From assembly GCF_014855495.1 (NCBI RefSeq), contig NZ_JACYFJ010000001.1, positions 248,001-312,000 of the forward strand: DNA of 64,000 nucleotides, given 5' to 3'. A model generated the notes under the pieces. The model saw only the letters and a program-made list of their open reading frames with translations, was not told the DNA's origin and did no database searches. Each line of letters opens with the position of its first letter. Within the stretch, counting starts at the first letter, position 1. Of the stretch, positions 27,144-36,976 are shown piece after piece. The stretch is from Euzebyella saccharophila (GTDB lineage Bacteria > Bacteroidota > Bacteroidia > Flavobacteriales > Flavobacteriaceae). The position numbers and the translations under genes are program-made.

Positions 27144-28129
27144 ACCTCCCTAACCATCAAGCTCTCGCCAAAAAACCTTAATAGTTCTTTCTTTTGCTGA
27201 GATATAGATAGGGATTCAAGTACTTGAAATGCATTCTTGGAATATCTTAAAATCTCCTTCTTCGTAATTTCTGCAGAACCGCTTTTGATAAAAATTTCCT
27301 TTATGGTATTTATTTTTTCAATCGGATTTTTTGGCTCTATGGAATAGAGGTCAATTAATTCCTTACGCTGTTTTTCACTACCCATTTCCAAAGCTTTCAG
27401 GTATAAAAAAGTCTTCTTATTCTCTATGATGTCCCCACCCACCTGTTTACCAAATGTATCAGGGTTTCCAAAAGCGTCAAGATAATCATCCTGTAACTGA
27501 AAAGCGAGACCCAAATTAAGACCAAATGAATAGATGGCATCCTTTTCCTCATCGGAAGCATTGGCGACCACAGCACCCATTTTTAAAGCCGCTGCAATCA
27601 GAACAGCTGTCTTATATTCAATCATTTTCAAATATTCCGGAATGGTAACATCTTCTCTAGATTCAAAATCGATATCATATTGCTGACCCTCACAGACCTT
27701 TAGGGCTGTCTCACTAAACAGCTCGGCCAAACTCCTAAAAACTTGGGGAGGGTAATTTTCAAATAATTGATAGGCCTTGATTAACATAGCATCACCGGAA
27801 AGAATACCTGTATTTATATCCCACTTTTCGTGTACGGTAATCTTTCCCCTTCTTAACGGAGCTGCATCCATAATATCATCATGAACCAAGGAAAAGTTAT
27901 GAAAAACCTCCACTGCCAATGCTGCATTAAAAGCATCCTTATAGCTTCCATTAAAAATATCTGTGGACATTAATGTAAGAACAGGGCGTAGCCGCTTTCC
28001 TCCCAATCCTAAAATATATGTTATAGGAGCGTATAGATTTTTAGGCTCCTTGGTTTCAATTTCACTATTTAAATAAGTTAGAAATTCTTCTCTATAAAAG
28101 TCGATGGAATGCATAAAGTCGATTTTCAT
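27140..28129 (-). CDS. Polyprenyl synthetase (short-chain isoprenyl diphosphate synthase)
   Basis: About 329 residues with the two Asp-rich motifs of trans-prenyltransferases, DDIMD (about 84-88) and DDYLD (about 214-218), and GGKRLRP near residue 45. It condenses isopentenyl diphosphate onto allylic diphosphates in the isoprenoid pathway (farnesyl or geranylgeranyl diphosphate). Starts at 28144, 28129 or 28114 are all possible; 28129 (MKIDFMHSIDFYRE) is a compromise, as the conserved sequence starts with the third Met. It overlaps the convergent FG-GAP gene by four bases (TTAA). Chain length cannot be decided from the sequence. dxs and crtY elsewhere in the window belong to the same metabolism. 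Confidence 0.9.
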   Translation of the reverse strand: MKIDFMHSIDFYREEFLTYLNSEIETKEPKNLYAPITYILGLGGKRLRPVLTLMSTDIFNGSYKDAFNAALAVEVFHNFSLVHDDIMDAAPLRRGKITVHEKWDINTGILSGDAMLIKAYQLFENYPPQVFRSLAELFSETALKVCEGQQYDIDFESREDVTIPEYLKMIEYKTAVLIAAALKMGAVVANASDEEKDAIYSFGLNLGLAFQLQDDYLDAFGNPDTFGKQVGGDIIENKKTFLYLKALEMGSEKQRKELIDLYSIEPKNPIEKINTIKEIFIKSGSAEITKKEILRYSKNAFQVLESLSISQQKKELLRFFGESLMVREV

Positions 28130-28261
28130 CAAAAATACATCCATTTTAGAAACAAATGGACCTCCTTTACTACTGATAAAAAAAATAAGAAGGAAAAAAT
28201 GCAATAGATTTTAAAAGCTTCGTCTTAAAGGGTGAAGTATGGTTTAAGACCCATCCATTTC

Positions 28262-28810
28262 ATGAGTGCAGAAACAGACAACTATACTAAACTATCTACG
28301 TTTTTTAGTGATGAATATCGCTCTCTAAGAGCGTATGCAAAATCGCGTATAGATGACACTACTGATCGAGATGCCGATGATATCATTCAAGACGTTGCCG
28401 TTAATGTTTTTTCCAGAGCCAATAGTGCATTACCCATAGAAAACATAGCTGCCTTTGTCTACCGTTCCGTAAGAAATAGAATTGTGGACATCATGAGAAG
28501 TGGCAAGAAAGAAAGGGCCATGGAAGAGGAATCCGAAAAAAATCTTCTACAACTAGGTGAAGAATTGTACCGAGATACAGAACAGACCTATACTGATGAA
28601 TTGACGAAGCGCCTAAAAGCAGAAATAGAAAACTTAAAACAACCTTACAGGGAAATAATAATTGCAATAGATTTTGAGGGATACAGTTACAAAGAAATTT
28701 CTTTGGAGACCGGTATACCCCTAGGCACTTTAATGTCCAGAAGACATCGAGCATTGTCCTTATTGCTTAAAGCATTGGAAAGTAAAAAAGAAAAGTACAC
28801 TAAAATTTAG
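28262..28810 (+). CDS. ECF-type RNA polymerase sigma factor
   Basis: 182 residues with region 2 (DADDIIQDVAVNVF and AFVYRSVRNRIVDIMR) and region 4 (YREIIIAIDFEGYSYKEISLETG, then PLGTLMSRRHRALSLL), the helix-turn-helix for -35 recognition. There is no region 1 or 3, so it is a group IV sigma factor. ATG at 28262 is chosen because the longer frame begins with GTG and adds 10 atypical residues. The next gene, a small membrane protein, starts 3 bases after its stop and may regulate it. Confidence 0.9.
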   Translation: MSAETDNYTKLSTFFSDEYRSLRAYAKSRIDDTTDRDADDIIQDVAVNVFSRANSALPIENIAAFVYRSVRNRIVDIMRSGKKERAMEEESEKNLLQLGEELYRDTEQTYTDELTKRLKAEIENLKQPYREIIIAIDFEGYSYKEISLETGIPLGTLMSRRHRALSLLLKALESKKEKYTKI

Positions 28811-28813
28811 GAT

Positions 28814-29230
28814 ATGAAAGATTATGTAGAACATCAAGTTAAATCAAATTTTGAAAGGGTGGTAAAGAAAATCGTGAAGTTAATTTTCATCATCATTCTT
28901 ATCATTTTATTATTTCTACTCTTTGGATACGGGTTCATGTATCTATGGAATTGGCTAATGCCAGATATTTTCGGGCTCACCACCGTCAATTATTGGCAAG
29001 CGGTAGGGATTCTCCTCATGGCCAAAATTCTTTTTGGAGGTTTTGGTGACCATAAATCAGAAAAAAAAGGGAAAAAAAAGGGAAAAAAATGTAGAACGGG
29101 AAAAGGCTTCAATTTTAAGAGCGACTTTTCTAAATGGAAACATTATGAAAGTTTTTGGCAAGAAGAAGGGGAAGAGGCCTATAACGCCTACGTAGAAAGA
29201 AAAGCGAAAGAGAGGAATAGCCCGGAATAA
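28814..29230 (+). CDS. Small membrane protein partner of the sigma factor (unknown)
   Basis: 138 residues. Two hydrophobic segments (IVKLIFIIILIILLFLLFGYGF and YWQAVGILLMAKILFGGF) are followed by a very Lys-rich cytoplasmic stretch (KKGKKKGKKCRTGKG) and an acidic C-terminal tail. It is translationally coupled to the sigma factor, 3 bases downstream. By position it could control the sigma factor, but I see no ZAS or FecR-type anti-sigma domain. The family is not recognised; conserved in Flavobacteria as far as I can recall. Confidence 0.7.
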   Translation: MKDYVEHQVKSNFERVVKKIVKLIFIIILIILLFLLFGYGFMYLWNWLMPDIFGLTTVNYWQAVGILLMAKILFGGFGDHKSEKKGKKKGKKCRTGKGFNFKSDFSKWKHYESFWQEEGEEAYNAYVERKAKERNSPE

Positions 29231-29268
29231 ACCATCAAGTTAAAAAAACGTAAAACTTAAGAAACTTT

Positions 29269-29300
29269 TTGTGTTTTTAAAGTTTCCTGATTTATCTTTG
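29269..29300 (+). promoter_or_regulatory. Promoter of the TetR-TolC-MFP-RND operon
   Basis: TTG (29269-29271), a 21-base spacer and TATCTTTG (29293-29300) match TTG-N17-23-TAnnTTTG exactly. The box ends 9 bases before the ATG at 29310, which leaves a leader of only a few bases. Confidence 0.7.
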
Positions 29301-29309
29301 CCGCCGATT

Positions 29310-29915
29310 ATGATGGAAAAGATTTTAGAAAAAGCGACAGATATGTTTCTCAACTATGGTTTTAAAAGCGTAACCATGGATGATTTAGCTCAGGAAATGG
29401 GTATTAGTAAAAAAACCATCTATGCCCATTTTGAGAACAAGACCAAACTTGTAACGGAATGTACCAACAGACTTTTTGTTATTATCTCAGGTGGTATAGA
29501 CGGCATTTGTTCCTTGAACAAAAATCCCATTGAAGAGTTGTACGAGATTAAAAAGTTTGTCATGCAGTTTTTAAAGGATGAAAAATCATCACCTCAATAT
29601 CAACTTCAAAAGTACTATCCTAAGATTTTCGCGACCATGCGTGAAAAGCAATATGACAAAATGAAAAGTTGTGTGGTAGACAACATTGAAAGAGGCCTTG
29701 AACAGGGTATATACCGTGAAAATCTTAATGTAGAATTTATATCAAGAATTTATTATGCTGGCGGGCTTACTATTAAAGACCATGCCCTTTTTCCGCCAGA
29801 TAAGTTTTCCCAATCCCAATTAATGGATGATTTTTTAGAATATCACCTCCGCGGAATTGTAACGCCAAAGGGCAGAAAGATACTAAATACAATAATCAAC
29901 TCTAATGAAGAATAG
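29310..29915 (+). CDS. TetR/AcrR-family transcriptional regulator
   Basis: 201 residues. The N-terminal helix-turn-helix is plain (ATDMFLNYGFKSVTMDDLAQ, MGISKKTIYAHFENKTKLV), followed by an all-helical ligand-binding domain of ordinary length. It is the first gene of an efflux operon and overlaps the TolC gene by 11 bases, so it probably represses its own operon until a pump substrate binds. ATG at 29310 (or 29313) was chosen over the upstream GTG, which would lie within the promoter region. Confidence 0.92.
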   Translation: MMEKILEKATDMFLNYGFKSVTMDDLAQEMGISKKTIYAHFENKTKLVTECTNRLFVIISGGIDGICSLNKNPIEELYEIKKFVMQFLKDEKSSPQYQLQKYYPKIFATMREKQYDKMKSCVVDNIERGLEQGIYRENLNVEFISRIYYAGGLTIKDHALFPPDKFSQSQLMDDFLEYHLRGIVTPKGRKILNTIINSNEE

Positions 29916-31272
29916 AATGCAAAAGCTAATTCTAAACCTCCTCATTTTAACTTTGCCTTTTATCACATTGGCTCAAGAACAGCAAGTGGAGCAAACCTAT
30001 AGTTTTACCCTGGACGAGGCTATTGCCTTTGCCCTGGAAAATAATTACAGTGCCATTAACTCTGATAGGGACTTAAGAGATGCCCAAAAACAAAAATGGG
30101 AAACCATTGCAGAAGGCTTACCTCAAGTTAATGGATCGGTTAGTTATCAAAACCAATTAAAACAGCCCGTATCGCTTTTACCGGCCGAGCTAGCTGGAGG
30201 AGAACCTGGAACATTTATTCCTGTGGTTTTTGGGCAACCCCAGCAAATGACCGCAACTGCCACCTTGACCCAGAAAATCTTTGATGGATCTTACATTGTA
30301 GGTGTTCAAGCGACCAAGGCATTTTTGGAGTACAGTGCCAATAACAACGAAAAAACCGACCAAGATGTGCGCAAAGCGGTTGTAGAAGCCTACGGTAACG
30401 TTCTTTTGGCGAGAGAAAGTGTTTCCATTTTTGAAAAGAACAAGTCCAATTTAGAAGACAATCTTTTTGAGACGCAAAAACTTTTTGAAAACGGATTGAG
30501 TGATGAGGAAAGCGTAGAACAATTGCAAATCACCTTATCCTCTGTAGAAAATCAACTAAAAAATGCCATTAGGTTAGAGAACATAACCTTACAGATGCTG
30601 AATGTAGTTATGGGTATTGCCATTGATGCTCCTACAAAATTAGAAGATACTTTGGACAATCTAACGGAGCAGCAAATAGATTTCTCCCTTATGGAAACCG
30701 AGTTCAACATCGAGAACAATGTGGATTATAAAATAGCATTGAATCTTACAGACCAAAGGTTCTTTGAACTAAAACTTGCCAAAAGTAGAGCCCTACCAAC
30801 GCTAAATTCATTTATTAACTATGGCAGTTCTTCCTTTGCGGATAAATTCACTTTTTTTGATAGCGACCAAGATTGGTTTGATTCCTCGGTTTTGGGTCTC
30901 GATCTAAGTATCCCCATTTTTAGTTCCGGAAAAAGGAGCGCTAGCACCGCAAGGGCAAAAATTGCTTTGGAAAAGGCCCAGACCCAATTATCAGAAGCGG
31001 AAGAGCAAATTCGCCTCCAACTGGAATCTGCCAAAAGTGAGTACATTCTTTCCATTGAGGAATACAATACGGCAAAGCAAAATTTAGGCTTGGCAGAACG
31101 TATAGAAAACAAAAACCAAATTAAATATACGGAAGGTTTGGCCAGTAGTTTTGAACTACGCCAAGCCCAGACCCAATTATATGATGCCCAGCAAGGCTTC
31201 CTTCAATCCATGGTGGAAGTCATCAATAAAAAAACGGCATTGGAACTCATATTGAACGACCCGCAAAATTAA
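29905..31272 (+). CDS. TolC-family outer membrane efflux protein
   Basis: 455 residues: signal peptide (about 1-23, LPFITLAQ), then two OEP repeats with long helices (FTLDEAIAFALENNYSA; EKAQTQLSEAEEQIRLQLESAKSE is the coiled part of the second). TolC forms the trimeric outer-membrane exit duct. It is the second gene of the TetR operon; ATG at 29905 overlaps the regulator's stop, and ATG at 29917 is an alternative. The adaptor gene follows after 25 bases. Confidence 0.93.
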   Translation: MKNRMQKLILNLLILTLPFITLAQEQQVEQTYSFTLDEAIAFALENNYSAINSDRDLRDAQKQKWETIAEGLPQVNGSVSYQNQLKQPVSLLPAELAGGEPGTFIPVVFGQPQQMTATATLTQKIFDGSYIVGVQATKAFLEYSANNNEKTDQDVRKAVVEAYGNVLLARESVSIFEKNKSNLEDNLFETQKLFENGLSDEESVEQLQITLSSVENQLKNAIRLENITLQMLNVVMGIAIDAPTKLEDTLDNLTEQQIDFSLMETEFNIENNVDYKIALNLTDQRFFELKLAKSRALPTLNSFINYGSSSFADKFTFFDSDQDWFDSSVLGLDLSIPIFSSGKRSASTARAKIALEKAQTQLSEAEEQIRLQLESAKSEYILSIEEYNTAKQNLGLAERIENKNQIKYTEGLASSFELRQAQTQLYDAQQGFLQSMVEVINKKTALELILNDPQN

Positions 31273-31297
31273 CTTAGAAACAACAACCTCATTTAAG

Positions 31298-32461
31298 ATG
31301 AAAAAAGTCATATACTTAGTAACCGTTTTATTGGTTGCCGCCTGCGGCAGCAAAGAACAGTCCGTAGAAAGTCTTATCGGGCAAGGAGATTTGGAGTCTT
31401 TGCGAGCAAAGAAAAGTGAACTATCTGCACAGCAAAAGCAGATGGAGGCCCAATTAAGAATGCTTGATTCTGCTATTGCAACCAAAGCCGGGGTGGAAAA
31501 ACTTCCGTTGGTAAATACCATCTTGGCGGAAAGTAAAAAGTTCGACCACTATTTGGAACTACAAGGAGATGTTAGCACCAAACAGAATGTACTTATATAC
31601 CCTGAAATGTCAGGAACACTGCAACGTGTTTACGTAAAAGAGGGACAAAAGGTAAGTAAAGGACAAACCTTGGCCGTGATTGATGACGGGGGTATGGGCA
31701 GCCAATTGGCCCAGCTTAAAACCCAAGCTCAGCTTGCGCAGACCACTTACGAAAGAAGAAAGCGTCTTTGGGACCAAAAAATAGGTTCTGAGATTGAATA
31801 TCTGGCCGCCAAAACGGAGTATGAGGCTACTCAAGATGCCATCAGACAGGCTGAAAGCCAATTGGGAAAATCGACCATAAGAGCACCTTTTAGCGGAATT
31901 ATAGATGATGTCATTAAAGATCAAGGTACGGTTGTTTCTCCTGGGCCGGGCTCGGAGGTCTTCAGAATTGTGAACCTTAGCGATATGTATATTGAAGTAG
32001 ATGTTCCGGAGACTTACTTAGGGGCTATCTCAGAAGGCAAGGACGCACTGGTGTATTTTCCTGTTTTGGGAGATAGCATTACCACAAAAATCCGTCAGAC
32101 AGGTAATTTTATCAATCCAGCTAATCGCTCGTTCAGTGTAGAAATCCCAGTTCCTAATAAGGAAGGAACTATTAAACCCAACCTTACGGCAAAGGTGAAC
32201 CTTAATGATTACACTAGCGACAACGCTATTTTAATCCCTTCAAGCATTATTTCCGAAAACGCAGAGGGCGAGCAATATGTTTTTGTCGCCGATGAACCAA
32301 ATGCTGAAGGTGAAGCGGTCGTGAACAGAACGATTATTACCACTGGAAAAACCCAGAACGGGAAGGTTGAAGTTACAAGCGGACTTAAAGATGGTGACCA
32401 GATCATACAGGAAGGTGCCAGAAGTGTAAAGGACGGCCAGAAAGTAAAAATCAAAAACTAA
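31298..32461 (+). CDS. RND efflux periplasmic adaptor lipoprotein
   Basis: 387 residues. Lipobox VAAC, then a coiled region (SLRAKKSELSAQQKQMEAQL, about 34-65) and the HlyD order: biotinyl-lipoyl-like half (SGTLQRVYVKEGQKVSKGQ), helical hairpin (TTYERRKRLWDQK), second half (STIRAPFSGIIDDVIKDQG), beta-barrel (DMYIEVDVPETYLG) and a membrane-proximal C-terminal domain (TTGKTQNGKVEVTSGLKDGD). It joins the RND pump, 6 bases downstream, to TolC. The early coiled extension is longer than usual. Confidence 0.93.
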   Translation: MKKVIYLVTVLLVAACGSKEQSVESLIGQGDLESLRAKKSELSAQQKQMEAQLRMLDSAIATKAGVEKLPLVNTILAESKKFDHYLELQGDVSTKQNVLIYPEMSGTLQRVYVKEGQKVSKGQTLAVIDDGGMGSQLAQLKTQAQLAQTTYERRKRLWDQKIGSEIEYLAAKTEYEATQDAIRQAESQLGKSTIRAPFSGIIDDVIKDQGTVVSPGPGSEVFRIVNLSDMYIEVDVPETYLGAISEGKDALVYFPVLGDSITTKIRQTGNFINPANRSFSVEIPVPNKEGTIKPNLTAKVNLNDYTSDNAILIPSSIISENAEGEQYVFVADEPNAEGEAVVNRTIITTGKTQNGKVEVTSGLKDGDQIIQEGARSVKDGQKVKIKN

Positions 32462-32467
32462 ACATCG

Positions 32468-35400
32468 ATGAGCAAGATAAAAAAGAACGCCGATAAGGAA
32501 TTTAAATTATCGTCATGGGCCGTCGATAATCCTTCGGTTATCTATGTGATGATCGGTATTTTCCTATGGCTTGGTTTTTCGGCCTATATGGCCATGCCTA
32601 GGGAAGATTTCCCCGAAATCGTGGAGACAAAAATTTACATTAGCACCCCCTACCCCGGAAATACAGCCGAGGATATTGAACGTTTAATCACGGATCCACT
32701 GGAAGACCGACTCAAAAATGTGAGTAATGTGGTGGAGATTGTTTCCACTTCTCAAGAAGATTATGCCATTATTACGGTTGAGTTTGATGAGGAAATTACG
32801 GTTGAGCAGGCGAAACAGAAGGTCAAAGATGAAGTAGATACGGAGAAAGCCAGTGAAGACTGGCCTACGTTTAATGGCGCCAAGGTAGAACCGAATGTGT
32901 TTGACCTTAACTTTTCCGAGGAAGTTCCGATTATGAATATCAACTTTACGGGAGATTATCCGGTTCAGAAGCTGAAGGAATTCGCTGAGCATCTACAAGA
33001 TGAAATAGAAGACCTTCCTGAAATCAAACAGGCGGATATTAGAGGTGCCCAAGAAAAAGAGGTAGAGGTTGCCGTGGACATTTATAAAATGATGGCGGCC
33101 AAGGTCAACTTTCAAAATGTGCTGGATGCCATTGGCAATGGAAACATGACCATGTCCGCAGGCAACTTAAAAGCTAGTGGACAAAGACGTACCATTAGAA
33201 TTTTAGGCGAAATTGAACAACCTAAAGAACTTCAAAATTTTGTGGTCAAGTCCGAAAACGGAGCTGTTTATTTAAAGGATATTGCCACCGTAACTTTTGA
33301 CGAAGAGGACAAAACCACCTTTGCCCGTGAGTTTGGGGAAAATGTAGTGATGTTAGATGTTAAGAAAAGAGCCGGTAGAAACGCTATTTCAGCAGCAGAC
33401 CAGATAAAGGCCATCGTAAAGCAGGAACTGGCAGATTATTATCCGCCCGATTTACATATTTCCATCGCCAACGATTCATCCACAAGAACATTGAACCAAG
33501 TTGATGATTTGGTGAACAATATCATCTTCGGTATCATCTTAGTGGTAACGGTGCTGATGTTCTTTTTAGGATTTAGAAATGCACTTTTTGTTGGTTTTGC
33601 CATCCCCATGTCCATGTTCATGTCTTTTGTAATCCTAAATATGTTAGGTTATACGCTTAACACCATGATTCTTTTTGGAATGATCATGGGGCTGGGTATG
33701 TTGGTGGATAATGGTATTGTGGTTGTAGAGAATGTTTACCGTTTGATGGACGAGGGAATGTCAAGAACCGAAGCCGCAAAAAAAGGGATTGGTGAAATTG
33801 CCTTCCCTATTATCATATCTACCGCTACTACGGTTGCTGCTTTCGTTCCTTTAGGTTTATGGCCGGGTATTTTTGGGCAGTTTATGATTTACTTTCCCAT
33901 TACGTTATCGGTGGTGTTGGGCTCTTCGCTTTTCGTGGCAATTTTCATGAACTCCATGTTGGTATCTCAATTTATGAGTACCGAGGAAAAGGAACTTACC
34001 AAAAAACAATTGATCAGGGTAACCCTAATTTTAGGAGGATTTGGTCTACTCATACTTCTTGTTGGAGGTGCCTTAAGAGGTTTGGGAACCGTTCTTATCA
34101 TTACGGCCCTAATGTTCTGGGTGTATAAATATGCCATAAAGGGAGCCGCCGTGAGGTTCCAGAAAAACACCATGTCCCGTTTTGAGAACTGGTATGAAAA
34201 GCGCTTAAAACATGCGTTAAGAGGCCGAAATGTTTATTGGTATTTTGGACTTACCTTTTTAATGCTTATTGGGGTATTCATGTTGTTCGGAGCTTCATTG
34301 GGAAGCGGCAGAACCAAAGTGGAATTCTTCCCAGACAACAAACCCAATGAAATCTATGTGTACATAGAATATCCCCAAGGCACGGCCATTGAAAAGACCA
34401 ATGAAATCACTAAGGATATTGAAGACCGGGCCTATGAAGTAATGGATTCACCTGAATACAAACAAAATGGCGAAAACTTTATGGTAGCTTCTGCGGTTTC
34501 CGTGGTGGGTGAAGGTGCCGGAAACCCGCTAACAGACGGTGGCTCTTCAGCTGAGATGCCCCATAAGGGTAAGGTAACGGTCAATTTTAGTGAGTTTAAG
34601 TTCAGAAATGGAATCAATACGGAAGACATTCGTGCCAGGGTGCAATCTGCTTTGGAAGGTATTTATCCTGGGGTGGCCATCTCCGTTGAGAAAGATGCCA
34701 ATGGTCCCCCAGCAGGGTATCCCATCAACATCGAGTTAGAAGGTAAAGATTACGATGAACTCATCAATACGGCAGAAGACATTAGAAACTTTATCAATAC
34801 CAAGAATATTGCCGGAATTGAAGAGTTGAAAATTGATGTGAACAAGGGCAAGCCTTCTATGCAGGTGATGGTAGACCGGGAAAAAGCTGGTGAGCTAGGT
34901 GTTGCCGTTGGACAAGTGGGAAATCAATTAAGAAGATCCATTTTTGGTGAAAAAGCGGGTGTCTACAAAGAGGATGGTGAGGATTATGACATTAATGTCC
35001 GCTTTAATGAAGACTTAAGGTACAACAAGAGTGCTCTTTTTAATCAGAATATCATTTTTAGGGATATTGCCACTGGTCAGGTGAAAGAAATTCCAATTTC
35101 AGCGGTAGCTACCGAAAAGAACACTTCTGCCTATAGTGCCATTAAGCACCGAGACGGGGAACGCGTAGTAACCGTTTACTCAGGGTTAAAACCAGGATTT
35201 ACCGATGCTGGTGCTATTGTTGCCGAAATCCAAAAGGAAATGGAAGATTTTAAAGGTGTCCCAGAGAGTATTAAAATTGATTATACCGGTCAGCTGGAAG
35301 AGCAGAACAAACAGCAGATGTTCCTTATAGGAGCCTTTTTCTCTGGCCTGGGATTGATTATGCTAATTCTTATCTTCCAATTTGGCGGAATTTCCAAGCC

Positions 35401-35971
35401 TTTGATTATCATGATCGCCATTTTCCTAAGTTTCATTGGGGTATTTGGCGGACTGATGCTCACAGGTTGGTCTTTTGTAATCATGATGACCATGATGGGT
35501 ATCATCTCTTTGGCCGGTATTGTAGTGAACAATGGAGTGGTATTATTGGATTACACCCAGATATTGGTAGACAGGAAAAAAGTAAAGTTAGGAATGGACG
35601 ATAGCGACCTGTTATCCTTGGAAGAAGCTACTGCCGCTATAGTTCAAGGTGGTAAAGCAAGGTTGCGACCCGTGATTCTTACGGCAATTACAACAGTTTT
35701 AGGTTTAATTCCGTTGGCGATAGGTCTTAATATTGATTTCTTTTCGCTCTTCTCGGAGTTCAACCCTAAAATTTATATCGGCGGGGATAACGTTATATTT
35801 TGGGGGCCTTTGGCTTGGACCGTAATCTTCGGGTTATTGGTGGCCACGTTCCTTACCTTGATTATTGTACCGGTATTGTTCAATATTGTGTACAGAATTA
35901 AGGTTTGGCTTAGAAGCAAGACCTCAAAAGAGCCTACGAAAGAAGAAATAACTGAAGAAGCACTCGCGTAA
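32468..35971 (+). CDS. RND multidrug-type efflux permease
   Basis: 1167 residues with the RND topology: helix 1 near residues 20-40 (NPSVIYVMIGIFLWLGFSAY), a first periplasmic loop, helices 2-6 (GMIMGLGMLVDNGIVVVENV is helix 4 with its Asp), helix 7 near 600, a second loop and helices 8-12 (GIISLAGIVVNNGVVLLDYTQ). The GMLVDNGIVVVEN pattern is of the HAE/efflux branch, not the heavy-metal branch. A hydrophobic extra segment (LILGGFGLLILLVGGALRG, about residues 518-536) lies between helices 6 and 7. It ends a four-gene operon and is followed by a terminator. Substrate unknown. Confidence 0.93.
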   Translation: MSKIKKNADKEFKLSSWAVDNPSVIYVMIGIFLWLGFSAYMAMPREDFPEIVETKIYISTPYPGNTAEDIERLITDPLEDRLKNVSNVVEIVSTSQEDYAIITVEFDEEITVEQAKQKVKDEVDTEKASEDWPTFNGAKVEPNVFDLNFSEEVPIMNINFTGDYPVQKLKEFAEHLQDEIEDLPEIKQADIRGAQEKEVEVAVDIYKMMAAKVNFQNVLDAIGNGNMTMSAGNLKASGQRRTIRILGEIEQPKELQNFVVKSENGAVYLKDIATVTFDEEDKTTFAREFGENVVMLDVKKRAGRNAISAADQIKAIVKQELADYYPPDLHISIANDSSTRTLNQVDDLVNNIIFGIILVVTVLMFFLGFRNALFVGFAIPMSMFMSFVILNMLGYTLNTMILFGMIMGLGMLVDNGIVVVENVYRLMDEGMSRTEAAKKGIGEIAFPIIISTATTVAAFVPLGLWPGIFGQFMIYFPITLSVVLGSSLFVAIFMNSMLVSQFMSTEEKELTKKQLIRVTLILGGFGLLILLVGGALRGLGTVLIITALMFWVYKYAIKGAAVRFQKNTMSRFENWYEKRLKHALRGRNVYWYFGLTFLMLIGVFMLFGASLGSGRTKVEFFPDNKPNEIYVYIEYPQGTAIEKTNEITKDIEDRAYEVMDSPEYKQNGENFMVASAVSVVGEGAGNPLTDGGSSAEMPHKGKVTVNFSEFKFRNGINTEDIRARVQSALEGIYPGVAISVEKDANGPPAGYPINIELEGKDYDELINTAEDIRNFINTKNIAGIEELKIDVNKGKPSMQVMVDREKAGELGVAVGQVGNQLRRSIFGEKAGVYKEDGEDYDINVRFNEDLRYNKSALFNQNIIFRDIATGQVKEIPISAVATEKNTSAYSAIKHRDGERVVTVYSGLKPGFTDAGAIVAEIQKEMEDFKGVPESIKIDYTGQLEEQNKQQMFLIGAFFSGLGLIMLILIFQFGGISKPLIIMIAIFLSFIGVFGGLMLTGWSFVIMMTMMGIISLAGIVVNNGVVLLDYTQILVDRKKVKLGMDDSDLLSLEEATAAIVQGGKARLRPVILTAITTVLGLIPLAIGLNIDFFSLFSEFNPKIYIGGDNVIFWGPLAWTVIFGLLVATFLTLIIVPVLFNIVYRIKVWLRSKTSKEPTKEEITEEALA

Positions 35972-35992
35972 ACTTAACCGATAATGATTACA

Positions 35993-36025
35993 AAGCCCCC
36001 TACTAAAGGGGGCTTATATTTTTTA
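35993..36025 (+). terminator. Rho-independent terminator after the RND operon
   Basis: AAGCCCCC-TACTAAA-GGGGGCTT followed by ATATTTTTTATTT. It lies 21 bases after the RND stop codon and just before the convergent DUF4184 gene. Confidence 0.9.
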
Positions 36026-36787
36026 TTTATCGGCCTCAATATTGATGGCCTTCATACTACGTTTTATCTTAGGTTCTTTGGGATAATAGAGTCGGTCAAA
36101 AATAGAGGCAGCTACGAGTCCGGCCATAAAAGCACAGAGAATTGATACTATCCAATCATCAAAATTGAATTCTTGCATATTTCTAAATCGAAGAAACATA
36201 ACTCCTAGAGTTACCGTTCCTACCCAAAACCAATAAACTTCCTTTTTTCTATTGGATAGATAGTAATTTCTGAAAGGCAGCTTGTGAAAGAAAATCCATA
36301 AGGCAATTGCTCCGACCAAACTAAAAGCATATTGAAGAATATGATAAAGAGGCACATCTTTAAAGGGCATTTCCAAAAATGGAATCCATTCTACAAAAAC
36401 TCCGTGATGGTGCGTAAATGCATCCCAGAAGAGGTGTCCGAAATTTCCAAGGATAATCGACCCAATTACTTTTAAGTAGTTTTTCTTGAAATAACCGTTC
36501 CAATCAAACAATAGAAATGGACGTAAGCGCTTTTCGAAATAAAGGGGCAAATTTAGAATCAGGCTCTTTCTTACCAAATTATGGTATAGAAATAGCAATA
36601 AAATGGAAAGGGGCAAATTAAGCCAAAGCATGGGCCATAAACTGTGACCGTAAATGACATGGGCTTTCATCAACAAAATAAATTCAAAATCTGGAATCAT
36701 ACTGCCCATGATAAGTCCGGATGCCGAAAAATATCTGTTCTTCAGTAATGGAATAATCAACGCGGGATGTGAACCGGTAAAAGGCAT
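36023..36787 (-). CDS. DUF4184 family membrane protein
   Basis: 254 residues. The N-terminal MPFTGSHPALIIPLL and GLIMGSMIPDFEF, and the internal GNFGHLFWDAFTHHHGVF motif with clustered His and Asp, are the signature of DUF4184, integral membrane proteins that share metal-like His/Asp patterns with the metal-dependent hydrolase YdjM/LexA-binding family. Five to six membrane segments are predicted. The function is unknown. Confidence 0.88.
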   Translation of the reverse strand: MPFTGSHPALIIPLLKNRYFSASGLIMGSMIPDFEFILLMKAHVIYGHSLWPMLWLNLPLSILLLFLYHNLVRKSLILNLPLYFEKRLRPFLLFDWNGYFKKNYLKVIGSIILGNFGHLFWDAFTHHHGVFVEWIPFLEMPFKDVPLYHILQYAFSLVGAIALWIFFHKLPFRNYYLSNRKKEVYWFWVGTVTLGVMFLRFRNMQEFNFDDWIVSILCAFMAGLVAASIFDRLYYPKEPKIKRSMKAINIEADK

Positions 36788-36925
36788 AACAAACTTCCTA
36801 TTAAATTTTCCTGGGTGGAATGTACTTTAATAGACAACGTTATATGTAGCCCAAATGTTATGTTAGAATTAAAAATTTGTAGCTAGGCAATTAGATATTA
36901 TTTACTTCTAACGATTTGATAGTAA

Positions 36926-36953
36926 AAGAAAAAGCCCGATGAAAACATCGGGC
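36926..36953 (-). terminator. Rho-independent terminator after the second susC-susD pair
   Basis: On the minus strand GCCCGATG-TTTT-CATCGGGC is followed by TTTTTCTTT. It lies 23 bases past the susD stop. Confidence 0.9.
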
Positions 36954-36976
36954 GTAATACTAAAAAAAATTACTTC

